A stretch of 37,816 bases of DNA, taken from NCBI GenBank assembly GCA_021778125.1, contig JAJYCT010000011.1, forward strand, positions 1-37,816, given 5' to 3'. Every line of letters begins with the position of its first letter. The stretch's first letter is position 1. Positions 8,231 through 19,500 of this stretch are shown here, in pieces. The translations under genes were made by a program, and so were the position numbers. The stretch is from Myxococcales bacterium. Its GTDB lineage: Bacteria; Myxococcota_A; Polyangia; Polyangiales; Polyangiaceae. The notes under the pieces were generated by a model. It had not been told where the DNA came from, did not search any database, and saw only the letters and a list, made by a program, of their open reading frames with translations.

Positions 8231-9838
8231 TCAGCGAAGCCGCGCCGGGACCCCGCGCTTGACCACCGTGTCGCGGGCGGCCTTCGCGTCGGCGTTCGGG
8301 TGGTCCGTGGTGAAGTGCAGGCCGCGGCTCTCGTGGCGGCTCTCGGCGCACTCGACGATGAGCTGCGCGACCGTGGCGATATTTCTGAGCTCGAGCAGGT
8401 CGCGCGTCACGAAGTACTTCCAGTAGTACTCCGCGATCTCCTCCTGCAGCAGGGCGATGCGGCGCGAGGCGCGGCGAAGGCGCGAGGTCGAGCGGACGAT
8501 GCCGACGTAGTTCCACATCAGGCGCCGCAGCTCGTCCCAGTTCTGCGTGATGATGACCGCCTCGTCGCTGGGGCCCGCCGAACCCGTCTCCCACTCCGGG
8601 ACGTCGGGCCACGGCTGGCTGCGGTCGACGTCGCGCAGCGCCTCGGCGGCGCGGTGCGCGAAGACCAGACCCTCGAGCAGCGAGTTGCTCGCGAGGCGGT
8701 TGGCGCCGTGCAGGCCCGTGCAGGCGCACTCTCCGACGGCGTAGAGGCCCGGGATGCTGGTCCTGCCCTCGAAGTTGGTGGTGACGCCGCCGCACATGAA
8801 GTGCGCCGCCGGGACGACCGGGATGGGCTGCGCGGTGATGTCGACCCCCCAGCGCAGGCACTCCTCGTAGATGTTGGGGAAGCGCTCGCGCACGAACGCG
8901 GGCTTCTTGTCTGTGATGTCGAGCAGCACGTGCTCGGCGCCTGTCTTCTTCATCTCGAAGTCGACCGCGCGCGCCACGACGTCGCGCGGCGCGAGGTCGC
9001 CTCGCGGGTCGTGGCTCTTCATGAACGCCGTGCCGTCGACCCGGCGCAGGGTCGCGCCCTCGCCGCGCATCGCCTCGGTCAGGAGGAACCTGCGCGCTTG
9101 CGGGTGGAACAGGCACGTCGGGTGGAACTGATAGAACTCCATGTTCGCGATCTCGGCGCCCGCGCGGTGCGCCATCGCGACCCCGTCGCCGGTCGCGACG
9201 TCGGGGTTGGTCGTGTAGAGGTAGACCTTCCCGGCGCCCCCCGACGCGAGGATCACCGCCCGCGCGAGCACCGTGACGACCTGCCCGCTGCCCTCGTCGA
9301 GCGCGTAGGCCCCAGCACAGACGTCCGGGCCGCCGTACTTGGCCAGCGTGATGAGATCGACGGCGCAGTGGTCCTCGAGGATCCGGATGCGCCCGCTGCT
9401 CTTCACGGCCTCGAGCAGGGCGCGCTCCACCTCGCGGCCCGTCATGTCGGCCGCGTGCACGACGCGGCGGGCGCTGTGGCCGCCCTCGAGGTGCAGGTCG
9501 AGATCGGCGCGGGCCGCGCCGGGATCCTCGGCGCGATCGAACCGCGCGCCGATGGCCTGCAGCGCGCGGATGCGCGCCGGGCCCTCCTTCACGCAGATCT
9601 CGACGGTGCGCTCGTGGCAGAGGCCCGCGCCGGCCTCGAGCGTGTCGGCGATGTGCGACGCGAACGAATCGGCGTCGCTCAGCACCGCGGCGATGCCTCC
9701 CTGCGCGTACTTCGTGTTCGACTCGTCCGCGCTGCGCTTGGTGAGGACGATGACGTCGCCGTGCGCCGATGCCTCGAGGGCGAAGGTGAGGCCGGCGACG
9801 CCGCTGCCGATGACCAGGAAGTCCGTCGTGAGGGGCAT
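8231..9838 (-). CDS. nadB: L-aspartate oxidase
   Basis: A 535-residue flavoprotein that oxidises L-aspartate to iminoaspartate, the first step of de novo NAD synthesis. The FAD-binding GSGVAGL motif is at residues 11-17. TKYAQGGIAAV, EFYQFHPTC, MCGGV and GECACTGLHGANRLASNSLLE are hallmark NadB/SdhA-family motifs, and the overall match and length favour NadB over a succinate dehydrogenase. The C terminus has the helical bundle typical of the family. No nadA or nadC lies in the window, so the pathway is scattered. It is first in an apparent three-gene unit with the CPBP protein and aminopeptidase. No Shine-Dalgarno precedes the ATG (the upstream sequence is C-rich), and a strong inverted repeat lies 21-59 bp upstream. 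Confidence 0.94.
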   Translation of the reverse strand: MPLTTDFLVIGSGVAGLTFALEASAHGDVIVLTKRSADESNTKYAQGGIAAVLSDADSFASHIADTLEAGAGLCHERTVEICVKEGPARIRALQAIGARFDRAEDPGAARADLDLHLEGGHSARRVVHAADMTGREVERALLEAVKSSGRIRILEDHCAVDLITLAKYGGPDVCAGAYALDEGSGQVVTVLARAVILASGGAGKVYLYTTNPDVATGDGVAMAHRAGAEIANMEFYQFHPTCLFHPQARRFLLTEAMRGEGATLRRVDGTAFMKSHDPRGDLAPRDVVARAVDFEMKKTGAEHVLLDITDKKPAFVRERFPNIYEECLRWGVDITAQPIPVVPAAHFMCGGVTTNFEGRTSIPGLYAVGECACTGLHGANRLASNSLLEGLVFAHRAAEALRDVDRSQPWPDVPEWETGSAGPSDEAVIITQNWDELRRLMWNYVGIVRSTSRLRRASRRIALLQEEIAEYYWKYFVTRDLLELRNIATVAQLIVECAESRHESRGLHFTTDHPNADAKAARDTVVKRGVPARLR

Positions 9839-9858
9839 TGGGGAGGGCGACGTAGGGT

Positions 9859-9897
9859 CGGAGCGCCCGGGACTCTAGTCCGTTTGCGGGCGCTCCG
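9859..9897. promoter_or_regulatory. 11-bp inverted repeat between nadB and etfB
   Basis: GGAGCGCCCG (9860-9869) is matched perfectly by CGGGCGCTCC (9887-9896), and the C9859/G9897 pair extends it to 11 bp. The intervening 17 bases contain a second small palindrome, GGACTCTAGTCC (9870-9881). It lies in the divergent nadB/etfB intergenic region, close to nadB. It could be an operator for a dimeric regulator or a hairpin in the nadB leader. A weak -10-like TAGAGT on the minus strand (complement of 9872-9877) lies inside the loop. Confidence 0.5.
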
Positions 9898-9940
9898 GGC
9901 GGCAACCGTCACACGAAGACGGCGTCACGCACGCGTCGGG

Positions 9941-9969
9941 TTGACAGCGCGCGGGTCTCCCTCTACTTG
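9941..9969 (+). promoter_or_regulatory. Putative sigma-70 promoter of etfBA
   Basis: A perfect TTGACA (9941-9946) is followed after 17 bp by TACTTG (9964-9969), a weak -10. The start codon is 38 bp further on. The leader contains a short perfect dyad, TGAAT-CGCC-ATTCA (9976-9989), and a strong Shine-Dalgarno GGGAGG (9994-9999) placed eight bases before the GTG start. This is the best-formed promoter/ribosome-site combination in the window. Confidence 0.5.
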
Positions 9970-10007
9970 AAGCACTGAATCGCCATTCACTACGGGAGGC
10001 TTCGGCC

Positions 10008-10835
10008 GTGAAGATCCTGGTGGCAGTCAAGCGGGTCGCAGACCCCGAGAATCTCAACAAGATCAAGCTCTCCGCGCAGGGTAAGATCGACACGACGGGC
10101 CTCGAGCCGAAGGCCAGCCCGTACGACGACTACGCGCTCGAGGCCGCCCTGCGGCTCACCGAGAACGGGACGAACACCAAGGCGCGCCTCGGCGAGGTCG
10201 TGGTCGTCACGTTCGGGCCGAAGGAGGCCGAGTCGATGCTGCGCGCGATGCTGGGCACCGGCGCCGACCGCGCGATCCGCGTCGACGCGACCGACGACGT
10301 GCTCGACGGCGACCTCGTGGCCCGCGGCCTCAAGGCCCTCGTCGACAAGGAAAAGCCCGACCTCGTGCTGCTCGGCTACCAGCAGGTGGAGAGCGAATCG
10401 GCACAGGTCGGCGCGCAGCTCGCCGAGTACCTCGGCTGGCCGCAGGTCACGTTCGCCGGCTCGATCAAGAGCGAGGACGACAGGGCCCTGGTCGTCGGGC
10501 GCGAGGTCGAGGGCGCGACCGCGCAGCTGCGCGCGACGCTTCCGGCGGTCGTGACGGTGCTCGACAAGATCGTGAAGCCGAAGAGCGTGCAGTCCAAGCA
10601 CACTTCCGCCACGCACGCCTACCCCGAGGGCGTCCGCTTCGCGGCGCTCATGGCCATCATGGCGGCGAAGAAGAAGCCGCTCGCCGAGGTCAAGCTCGCC
10701 GAGCTCGCCCCCGACGCGACGCTCAAGGTCCACTACGGCGCCGCCGAGCTGCCGCCCAAGCGCGCCGCCGGCGTGAAGGTCAAGGACGTGAAGGAGCTGG
10801 TATCGAAGCTCAAGACGGAAGCGAAGGTGATCTGA
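10008..10835 (+). CDS. etfB: Electron transfer flavoprotein, beta subunit
   Basis: A 275-residue EtfB. It starts at GTG with the conserved N terminus KILVAVKRVADPE and continues with SPYDDYALEAALRL, the PDLVLLGYQQVESESAQVG segment and the family's REVEGATAQLRATLPAVVTV region. EtfB binds AMP and pairs with EtfA, which holds the redox FAD, to collect electrons from acyl-CoA and related dehydrogenases and pass them to the quinone pool through ETF:quinone oxidoreductase. The gene sits two bases before etfA, the usual arrangement, behind a good promoter and Shine-Dalgarno. An acyl-CoA synthetase elsewhere in the window fits a fatty-acid-oxidising lifestyle. Confidence 0.95.
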   Translation: MKILVAVKRVADPENLNKIKLSAQGKIDTTGLEPKASPYDDYALEAALRLTENGTNTKARLGEVVVVTFGPKEAESMLRAMLGTGADRAIRVDATDDVLDGDLVARGLKALVDKEKPDLVLLGYQQVESESAQVGAQLAEYLGWPQVTFAGSIKSEDDRALVVGREVEGATAQLRATLPAVVTVLDKIVKPKSVQSKHTSATHAYPEGVRFAALMAIMAAKKKPLAEVKLAELAPDATLKVHYGAAELPPKRAAGVKVKDVKELVSKLKTEAKVI

Positions 10836-10837
10836 TC

Positions 10838-11800
10838 ATGGCCGGAACACTCGTCGTCGCGGAGCTGTCCGAGGGCAAGGTCAAGAAGGCGACCCTGAGC
10901 GCCATCACGTTCGCGAAGCAGACGGGCGCACCGTTCGCGATCCTGGCGGTCGGCGCGGGCGCCGCGGGCGCAGCGAAGGAGCTCACGGGCTTCGGCGCGC
11001 AGAAGGTCATCACCGTCGACGACGCGAGCCTCGCCGCGTACACGGTGGAGCGCTTCGCGCCGAGCGTCGCGAAGGTCGCCAAGGACGGCGGCTGGGACAC
11101 CGTGGCCGTCACGGCGACGGCGTTCGGCAAGGACCTCGCGCCGCGCCTCGCGGTCAAGCTCGGCGCGGGCTACGCCCCGGACATCAGCACCGTCAAAATC
11201 GACGGTGGCAAGCGCGCGTACCGTCGGTCACAGTACTCCGGCAACGCCCTCGGGTGGGTCGAGATCACGACGCCCGTGCACGTCGTGAGCGTCCGGCAGA
11301 CGGAGTTCCCGGCGGCCGAGGCGAGCGGCGGGGCGAGCCCGGTCGAGAGCGCGGCCAAGGCCCTCGACGACGCGGCGGCGGCGCGCGTCGAGTTCCTCAA
11401 GCTCGAGACGAGCAAGAGCGAACGACCCGACCTGGGCGAGGCCCGCGTGGTCGTCTCGGGAGGGCGCGCGCTCAAGGAGCAGTTCGGCCAGCTCTTGAAC
11501 CCGCTGGCCGACGCGCTCGGCGCGGCGATCGGCGCGAGCCGTGCGGCCTGCGACGCGGGCTACGCGCCGCCGGAGATCCAGGTCGGCCAGACCGGGCGCA
11601 CGGTGGCGCCGCAGCTCTACTTCGCCATCGGGATCTCGGGCGCCATCCAGCACATCGCGGGCATGAAGGGCGCCAAGACGATCGTCGCGATCAACAAGGA
11701 CCCCGACGCGCCGATCTTCCAGATCTCGGACTACGGTCTGGTCGCCGACCTGTTCACGGCCGTGCCCGAGCTCCTGGCCGAGCTCAAGGCACACAGCTGA
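10838..11800 (+). CDS. etfA: Electron transfer flavoprotein, alpha subunit
   Basis: A 320-residue EtfA. The N-terminal half ([19 protein letters not shown]) is the EtfB-like domain. The C-terminal FAD domain carries VVSGGRALK, the [19 protein letters not shown] signature and the closing motif [22 protein letters not shown], all diagnostic for EtfA. It forms the FAD-containing half of the ETF heterodimer. The ATG at 10838 follows the etfB stop by two bases, so the two are co-transcribed and probably translationally coupled. The length is normal for the ~320-residue EtfA group. Confidence 0.96.
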   Translation: MAGTLVVAELSEGKVKKATLSAITFAKQTGAPFAILAVGAGAAGAAKELTGFGAQKVITVDDASLAAYTVERFAPSVAKVAKDGGWDTVAVTATAFGKDLAPRLAVKLGAGYAPDISTVKIDGGKRAYRRSQYSGNALGWVEITTPVHVVSVRQTEFPAAEASGGASPVESAAKALDDAAAARVEFLKLETSKSERPDLGEARVVVSGGRALKEQFGQLLNPLADALGAAIGASRAACDAGYAPPEIQVGQTGRTVAPQLYFAIGISGAIQHIAGMKGAKTIVAINKDPDAPIFQISDYGLVADLFTAVPELLAELKAHS

Positions 11801-11869
11801 CGGCCGGCGCCAGACGCTCGCAGACCATAGCGCAGGGCCGACGCCCGTTGTAAAAGCGAGGCTGCCCTC

Positions 11870-13699
<1,830 letters not shown>

Positions 13700-13714
13700 G
13701 GTAAGAGACCGTTC

Positions 13715-14035
13715 ATGCAATTCCGCGGTGGAATGAATGAGCTGATGCGCCAGGCAGCGCGCATGCAGCGCAAGATCGACGACGCGAAGACCCAGCTCAA
13801 GGACCGCGAACTGACGGTCGAGGGCCTCGGCGGCAAGGTGAAGGTGACCGTGACGCTCGGGCGCGCCGTGAAGCGCATCGAGGTGGACCCGGCGACGCTC
13901 AAGTCCGAGGACGTCGATCTCGTGTTCGATGGCGTCTGCGCGGCACTCAACCAGGGCATCGAGCAGGCCGACAAGCAGATGGAGGCGGAGCTCGAGAAGG
14001 TCACCGGCGGCGTCAAGATCCCCGGCCTGGTCTGA
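13715..14035 (+). CDS. ybaB: YbaB/EbfC nucleoid-associated protein
   Basis: A 106-residue DNA-binding protein of the YbaB/EbfC family. The N terminus MQFRGGMNELMRQAARMQRKI is the typical Met/Gln-rich first helix, followed by the conserved VEGLGGKVKVTVT strands and the C-terminal GVKIPGL. Family members form homodimers with tweezer-like helices that bind DNA with little sequence specificity. The gene lies 15 bases after dnaX and 15 before recR, the standard order of this recombination/replication cluster. The ribosome site is weak (GAGG about 14 bases before the ATG), so translational coupling to dnaX is likely. Confidence 0.95.
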   Translation: MQFRGGMNELMRQAARMQRKIDDAKTQLKDRELTVEGLGGKVKVTVTLGRAVKRIEVDPATLKSEDVDLVFDGVCAALNQGIEQADKQMEAELEKVTGGVKIPGLV

Positions 14036-14050
14036 GCGCGGGGCGCCGGC

Positions 14051-14653
14051 GTGAGTCCCAAGGTCCGCCGTCTGGTCAAGCTCCTCGCGCGCCTTCCCGG
14101 CGTGGGGGAGAAGACGGCGCAGCGCTATGTGCTCTGGCTGCTGACGTCCGAGGAGTCGCTCTCCCGGGAGCTCGGTGACGAGCTGTCGCGTCTGCGCGAC
14201 GAGCTGGGACCCTGCGAGCGGTGCGGCAACGTGGGCGAGATCCACGAGGGGCGCGCGCTCTGCGACGTCTGCACGGACGGCAAGCGCGATGCGAAGCTGC
14301 TCTGCGTCGTGGCGCGTGTGCACGACCTGATGGCGATCGAGCGCGCCGGCGCGATGCGCGGGCGCTACTTCGTGCTCGGCAAGCTCCTCTCGCCCCTCGA
14401 GGGGATCGGCCCGGAGGACCTGCCGCTCGACCGGCTCGTGGCGCGTATCCGCGAGGACGGCGTCACCGAGGTCATCGTCGCGACCCCCCCCAGCGTCGAT
14501 GGCGAGGCGACCGCCCTGCTGCTCAAGCGCGAGCTCGGGCCGCTCGGCGTCGCGGTCTCGCGCATAGCGAGCGGAGTGCCCCACGGCGGAGATCTCGAGT
14601 TCGCCGATCCCATCACGATGGGACGCGCGCTTGCCGGCCGCCAGAGGCTGTAG
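14051..14653 (+). CDS. recR: Recombination mediator protein RecR
   Basis: A 200-residue RecR. Features in order: the N-terminal helix-hairpin-helix (VKLLARLPGVGEKTAQRYVLWLL), the four-Cys zinc finger CERCGN...CDVC (about residues 56-76), and the Toprim domain (LLCVVARVHDLMAIERAG...YFVLGKLLSPLEGIGPEDL), with the conserved C-terminal region SRIASGVPHGGDLEFADPITMGRAL. RecR works with RecO (and RecF) to load RecA on SSB-coated gaps. The start is GTG at 14051, 15 bases after ybaB; the local sequence has no clear Shine-Dalgarno. Confidence 0.96.
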   Translation: MSPKVRRLVKLLARLPGVGEKTAQRYVLWLLTSEESLSRELGDELSRLRDELGPCERCGNVGEIHEGRALCDVCTDGKRDAKLLCVVARVHDLMAIERAGAMRGRYFVLGKLLSPLEGIGPEDLPLDRLVARIREDGVTEVIVATPPSVDGEATALLLKRELGPLGVAVSRIASGVPHGGDLEFADPITMGRALAGRQRL

Positions 14654-14656
14654 ACT
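14651..14656 (+). promoter_or_regulatory. Possible -10 box (TAGACT) before ridA
   Basis: TAGACT overlaps the recR stop codon and ends nine bases before the ridA ATG. The intervening sequence GCGACCCCC has no Shine-Dalgarno. It may allow a separate leaderless ridA transcript, although simple read-through from recR is equally possible. Confidence 0.25.
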
Positions 14657-14665
14657 GCGACCCCC

Positions 14666-15046
14666 ATGAAGCAGGCCATCTCCAGTCCGGACGCGCCCGC
14701 GGCCATCGGCCCGTACTCGCAGGCGATCCGCGCCGGTTCCCTCGTCTTGCTGAGCGGGCAGATCCCGCTCGACCCGGCCACCGGCCAGCTCGTCGCGGGC
14801 GACATCGCGGCGCAGACGGCGCGCGTGATGGAGAACCTGAAGGCGGTGCTGGCCGCCGCGGGGTGCTCGCTCGCCGACGTGGTGCGCACGACGATCTACC
14901 TTACGGACCTGGGCCACTTCGCAGCCGTCAACGAGGCGTACGGGCGGTTCTTCGCCCCCCCCTTCCCTGCGCGCGCGACCGTGCAGGTAGCGGCCCTCCC
15001 CAAGGGCGCCCAGGTAGAGATCGACGCGGTCGCGCTCGCGCGCTGA
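14666..15046 (+). CDS. ridA: RidA-family enamine/imine deaminase
   Basis: A 126-residue RidA (YjgF/YER057c/UK114) protein. Conserved segments are [12 protein letters not shown] near the N terminus, [44 protein letters not shown] and the C-terminal [20 protein letters not shown] with the catalytic Arg in PARAT. The family forms trimers that hydrolyse reactive enamine/imine intermediates such as 2-aminoacrylate made by PLP enzymes. A PLP-dependent class IV aminotransferase is encoded convergently 43 bp away, a functionally sensible neighbour. It lies 12 bases after recR on the same strand. Confidence 0.93.
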   Translation: MKQAISSPDAPAAIGPYSQAIRAGSLVLLSGQIPLDPATGQLVAGDIAAQTARVMENLKAVLAAAGCSLADVVRTTIYLTDLGHFAAVNEAYGRFFAPPFPARATVQVAALPKGAQVEIDAVALAR

Positions 15047-15054
15047 AGTGCCGT

Positions 15055-15068
15055 CCGCGAATCCGCGG
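15055..15068. terminator. Small hairpin in the ridA/aminotransferase convergent gap
   Basis: CCGCG-AATC-CGCGG forms a 5-bp GC stem with a 4-base loop between the two converging stop codons, flanked by a wider CCGTC/GACGG repeat (15051-15055 and 15081-15085). There is no T-tract, so an intrinsic terminator role is only possible, not clear. Confidence 0.3.
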
Positions 15069-15089
15069 CCTGGGCGCGCCGACGGTCGC

Positions 15090-15980
15090 TCAGTCGTACG
15101 GCATGGGGCGACCCACCATGCCCACGTCGTCGCGGAAGCGCCGGTGGAGCGCGCGCGATACCGGCCCCGGAACTCCCCCGCCGATCGTGCGGTCGTCGAC
15201 GCGTACGACGGGCAGTAGCTCCCGGATGCTCGACGTGATGAAGACCTCGTCGGAGGCGTAGAGCTCGCCCAGGGGCACGGTGCGTTCATCCGTGGAAATG
15301 CCGAGGCCGGCGGCCGCAAGCAGGACGTGGGCCCGCGTGATCCCGACCAGGATGCCCGCGGACGGCGGCGGCGTGGCCACCCGCCCGCCCGCCACGACGA
15401 ACACGTTGGACGTCGCCCCCTCGACGACGTGCCCCGCGGAGTCGACGACGAGCGCCTCGGCAGCTCCGCGCGCCTTCGCTTCGCGCAGGGCCAGCAGACT
15501 GGCGAGGTAGTTGCTGACCTTCGCGCCCGCGGCCGCGGTGTCGTCGACGGCCCTTCGTGCCCGTACGCTCGCGAGCGCGACGCCGTGCACGTACGCCTCG
15601 CGCGGCGGAGGAGCCACGGGGTCCACGATGACGACGCGCAAAGGAGAACCGGCCGTCGCAGGATCCAGGGAGAGGGGCCCCGTGCCACGCGTGACGATCA
15701 CGCGGATGTACGACTCGTCGTTCCCGGCGGCGGCGAGCGCTGCCTCGACCTCACGGCGCAACGTTGTCTCGTCGACGGGCAGCGGAATGAAGACGCGCTC
15801 GGCCGAGCTCCGGAGGCGAGCCAGGTGCTCGTCCAGCGCGAACGGCGCGCCCCCGTACGTCCGGAACACCTCGAAGACGGCGTCCCCGTAGAGGAAGCCA
15901 CGGTCGAACACGCTGACCACCGCGCGGTCGGGCGAGACCACCGTCCCGTCGATCGCCACCACGCGTCCGGTCCGGCTCAT
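15090..15980 (-). CDS. Class IV PLP-dependent aminotransferase (IlvE/DAAT-like)
   Basis: A 296-residue fold-type IV aminotransferase. The N terminus has VSVFDRGFLYGDAVFEVFRTY, followed by FALDEHLARLRSSA; the PLP lysine is in GAKVSNYLASLLA (about residue 154); the phosphate-binding region is EALVVDSAGHVVEGATSNVFVV. These motifs fit branched-chain aminotransferases, D-amino-acid transaminases and aminodeoxychorismate lyases; the KVSNYL context leans to the branched-chain-like group, but specificity is not settled. The ATG at 15980 overlaps the stop of the DUF374 acyltransferase gene (ATGA), so it is the last gene of the giant-TPR operon. RidA, which clears PLP-enzyme by-products, is encoded next to it. 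Confidence 0.88.
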   Translation of the reverse strand: MSRTGRVVAIDGTVVSPDRAVVSVFDRGFLYGDAVFEVFRTYGGAPFALDEHLARLRSSAERVFIPLPVDETTLRREVEAALAAAGNDESYIRVIVTRGTGPLSLDPATAGSPLRVVIVDPVAPPPREAYVHGVALASVRARRAVDDTAAAGAKVSNYLASLLALREAKARGAAEALVVDSAGHVVEGATSNVFVVAGGRVATPPPSAGILVGITRAHVLLAAAGLGISTDERTVPLGELYASDEVFITSSIRELLPVVRVDDRTIGGGVPGPVSRALHRRFRDDVGMVGRPMPYD

Positions 15981-16594
15981 GCGGCACTCCCGCCGGTGTT
16001 CAGCGTCGTGAGCGCTCGCTCCACCCTCGCGCGCGCGTCCGGGCGGGTCGGGTCGATGGGCGCGCCAAGCACGACGTCCACGCGCGTGAAGGGCCACGCG
16101 ATCGTAAAGCGATCCCACGTGCGACGCAGCACGAAGCCCCGTCGAACGAGGCCCGTCGTCGGGACGAGGACGGCCCCCGTCGCCCGCGCGGCCAGGACCG
16201 CCCCGCCCTTGACGATCCCGCGCGGTCCGCGCGGCCCGTCGACGGCGAACGCGGCGTCGCTCTCGCCCTGCTTCATCGCCCTCACCAGCGCAGCGAGTCC
16301 CCGCACGCCACCGCGCGACGACGATCCCCGCACGACTCGGAGGCCCTGCACACGCAGCGCGCGGGCCTGCAAGGCACCGTCCCGCGAGTGGCTCACGAGC
16401 ACGACCGTGCGCCGCCGCCGGCTCCAGGCCAGCAGGGGCCACTGTGTCCCGTGCCAGAAGGCCAGCACCCACGGCCGCCCTTCCGCGCGCTCCAGGGTCG
16501 GGTCGCGGATGACGCGGACCCGCAGGGTGGCCAGCCAGAGTCGCGCGACGAGCCCAAGGAGCACGCCGAGCAGGGCCCGCAGCCGCTCGGTCAT
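15977..16594 (-). CDS. DUF374 lysophospholipid acyltransferase-family protein
   Basis: A 205-residue protein with an N-terminal hydrophobic helix (LLGVLLGLVARLWLATL). It has DUF374/acyltransferase motifs: AFWHGTQWPLL (about 45-55, the catalytic His region), VLVSHSRDG (65-73), GLRVVRGSSSRGG (84-96) and the strongly conserved FAVDGPRGPRGIVKGGAVLAA (116-136). The family is related to lipid A and glycerophospholipid acyltransferases, but its acceptor is not established. It is probably attached to the inner face of the cytoplasmic membrane. Its ATG overlaps the stop codon of the giant TPR gene, and its stop overlaps the aminotransferase start, both as ATGA. It is therefore probably made in fixed ratio with its neighbours. 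Confidence 0.88.
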   Translation of the reverse strand: MTERLRALLGVLLGLVARLWLATLRVRVIRDPTLERAEGRPWVLAFWHGTQWPLLAWSRRRRTVVLVSHSRDGALQARALRVQGLRVVRGSSSRGGVRGLAALVRAMKQGESDAAFAVDGPRGPRGIVKGGAVLAARATGAVLVPTTGLVRRGFVLRRTWDRFTIAWPFTRVDVVLGAPIDPTRPDARARVERALTTLNTGGSAA

Positions 16595-19500
16595 CCCCCC
16601 TTGAGCTCCGCGATCCGGGCGCGCGCGCGCTCGAGCCCCGGCTCGTTCTCCAGGGCGCGCTCGAGCATCTGCAGCGCCTTCGGCTTGTCGCCCTGCTTCG
16701 CGGCGATCTCGCCCAGGTAAAAGAAGACCTCGCCCTTGGTGATCCCCGCGCTGGCGTCGAGCCGCTGCAGGAGCAGCGCGCGGAACGTCTTCTGCGCGCG
16801 GTCCAGATCGCCGGTCTCGAGCGCCAGGATGCCCAGGTCCCGAAGGACCCCCACCGAGCCCGGGTCGATCTTGAACGCCAGATCGAGCTGCGCGATCGCC
16901 TGCTCCTTCTCGCCGAGCTGCGACAGGGCCCTCGAAAGCCGGTGGTGATACTGGGCCAGCTCCTTGGTGCGCTTGCCGCCAAACGACGCGATGACCTTCT
17001 CGAGGACCTGCGCGGCGTCCCGGCCGCGTTGCGCCGAGCTGTAGGCGTCGCCGAGCACCAGGAGGATCTCCCGGTCGTGCGGCACGAGCTGCGAGGCGCG
17101 CTCGAGGATGAGGATCGCGTCGCCTGGGCTCTCGCGCTTCGTCAGGTGAATGTCCGCCGCGGCGCGGAGCAGCTTGAGCTGCTCGGCGACCGGCTGCGGG
17201 ACGACCGGCGGAGGCGGCAGCGACGCCCCCGCGCGGCCCGGCGGCAGCGAGGCCCCCTTGGGGGGCTCGGCGACGGCCACCTTGGCGTCAGGGTAAGCCG
17301 CCGCAAGCAGATCCGCGTCGCCGACGAGCAGGTCGGCGAGCTCGGCCCACTTCTGGGCCTTGTCCCAGCGAGCGCGGAGCAGGGCGCGGACCTGCGCGTT
17401 CGCGGGCTCTAGCTTGAGGCCGGCCTGCAGGGCCTGCTCTGCCCCCGCTGCGTCCCCCATCTTCTCGCACGCCTCGGCGAGGCGCAGCGCCCACTGCACG
17501 CCGCCTGCGTCGCTCGAGAGCTCCACGAGCTTGCCGAGCACGCCGGCCGCGCGCGCCCAGTCCGCACGCTTCTCGCTGATGCGCGCCACGGCCTCGAGGG
17601 CCCCGCGGTGCTCTGGCTGGCGCTGGAGCACCTGCTCATAGGCCTCCTGCGCCGCCGTCGCGTCTCCCAGCCGGCCCTCCTGGACCTCGCCCAGGCGAAC
17701 CAGGAGCGCGAGCTCCGCGTCCGCGTCGCCCCGCTCCTGCGCCGCGTCCAGCTGCGCACGAAGCAGGTCGGCCAGCTCGGCGTCCCGGCCGCCCTGCGCG
17801 TAGAGCTGCGACAGCGCGAGGACGGCCTGCGCATGCGTCGGGTCCTCGTCCAGGATCCCGCGAAGGGTCTCGACCGCGTCGTCGGGAGCTTTGAAGCGCT
17901 CGCTCTGGAGCCACGCCAGCTCGATGCGGAGCGTCGCCCGGTCGCCCTGGGTCGTGGCGACGTCGATGAGCTGCGCGAGCAGCCTGGCGAGGTCCTTGTC
18001 GCGCCCCTGCTCGCCGTACAGGCGCCGCAGGCTGGCCGCCGCGTCGGCGTCGGACGGCTCGCGCTCGAGGATCTCCTCGTAGAGGGCGGTGGCCCGTCGG
18101 ACATCCCGCAGGCGGTCCGCCAGCACACGCGCCGCCCGATGCTTGAGCGTCACGGCCTCGCCGCCGTCCGTCACGAGCTCGGCGCGCCGCAGCAGAAGCG
18201 TCACCAGCTCGGCGTCGTCACCGGCCGCCTCCCGGAGCTTCGAGAGCTCCTCGAGGGCCCAGACATCCCCTTCGTCCTCCGCGATCAGATCTCGGAGCGT
18301 GGACTCTGCCAGCTCGCGATCGCCGATCGTCGCCTCCGCGATGCCCTTGGCCTCCCGCAGCAGCTCGCGCTTGGTGCCGAGGTCGCTCTCCACCTTCGCG
18401 CGCGCCCGCAGGATCTCGACGAGATCCCGCTCCCGTCCCGGCGCCCGTCGCAGGTCCTCGAGAGCACGCATGACCTCCATGTTTTCGGGATCGATGGCCA
18501 GAGCCCTGGAGAACGCCTCCTCGGCGCGCGCGCGATCGGCGACCTTGTCGCGGCGCCACACGGCGAGGCGCATCCAGAGCTCGGTGCGGGTTGCCGCCGG
18601 CACGTCCGTCGCCGCCTCGAGTGCCGCACCGAACGCGTCCGCCGCCGCCGCCCACCCGTTCGTGGCCTCCGCGAGACGCTCGAGCTCGGCGAGGCTCTCC
18701 TCGTCGGACGGCTCCTCGTGCAGAGACGCTTCGACGGCTCGCTGCGCCCTGGCCCGGTCCCCCACTCGCTCCTCGAGGACACGGGCGAGCTCCAGACGCG
18801 CGCGCGACCTCTCCCGCCCGCTCCGGGCGCGGTGCACGCGCCGCTCGTAGAGCTTCGCGAGATCCTCGCTCAGATCGAGGGCCCGCAGGACGAACTCCAG
18901 CGCGTCGAAGGCCTCGTCGAAGAGCGCCTCGTCGTCGAGCAAGCGCTCGAGCGCCTGGCGGCTCGCCAGGTGATCGGGCACGCGCTCCAGGGCCTGACGC
19001 AGCGTCGCGAGCCCCTGGGCCCGCTGCCCGAACTCGCCGATCTGCAGGCTCGCCAGCCGGTGCAGGAGCTCCGCCTGCGCAGCGCCCTCGGCCTCGACGG
19101 CGATACGCCGCTCCAGCACCTCGGCGAGCGCGCGCGTGTCGCCGAGCCGGCCGTAGAGCCGATCCAGCGAGGCGAGGATCCCCGGCTCGTCGCCGGTCCG
19201 CTCGGCGGCGTCGGCGTAGGCCTTGGCGGCCCCACCGGGATCGCCGAGGTGCTCCTCGTCCACCTTGCCGAGGCGGACGAAGAGCTCCGCGGCCACGTTC
19301 GCGTCGAAGATCGCGCCCGCCCTCTCCCGGAGGGCCTCCGCGTACCGTCGCCAGCCGGCCTCGCCCACCCGCGCGGCGAGGCGCTCGATGTCCCCGTGAA
19401 GGCTCGCTTCCTGCGGCTCCTCGGCCAAGGCCCGGAGCAGAGCCGACTCCGCGCGATCCACGTCGGCGAGTGAGCTCTCCGCGACCTCCGCGAGGCTGCG

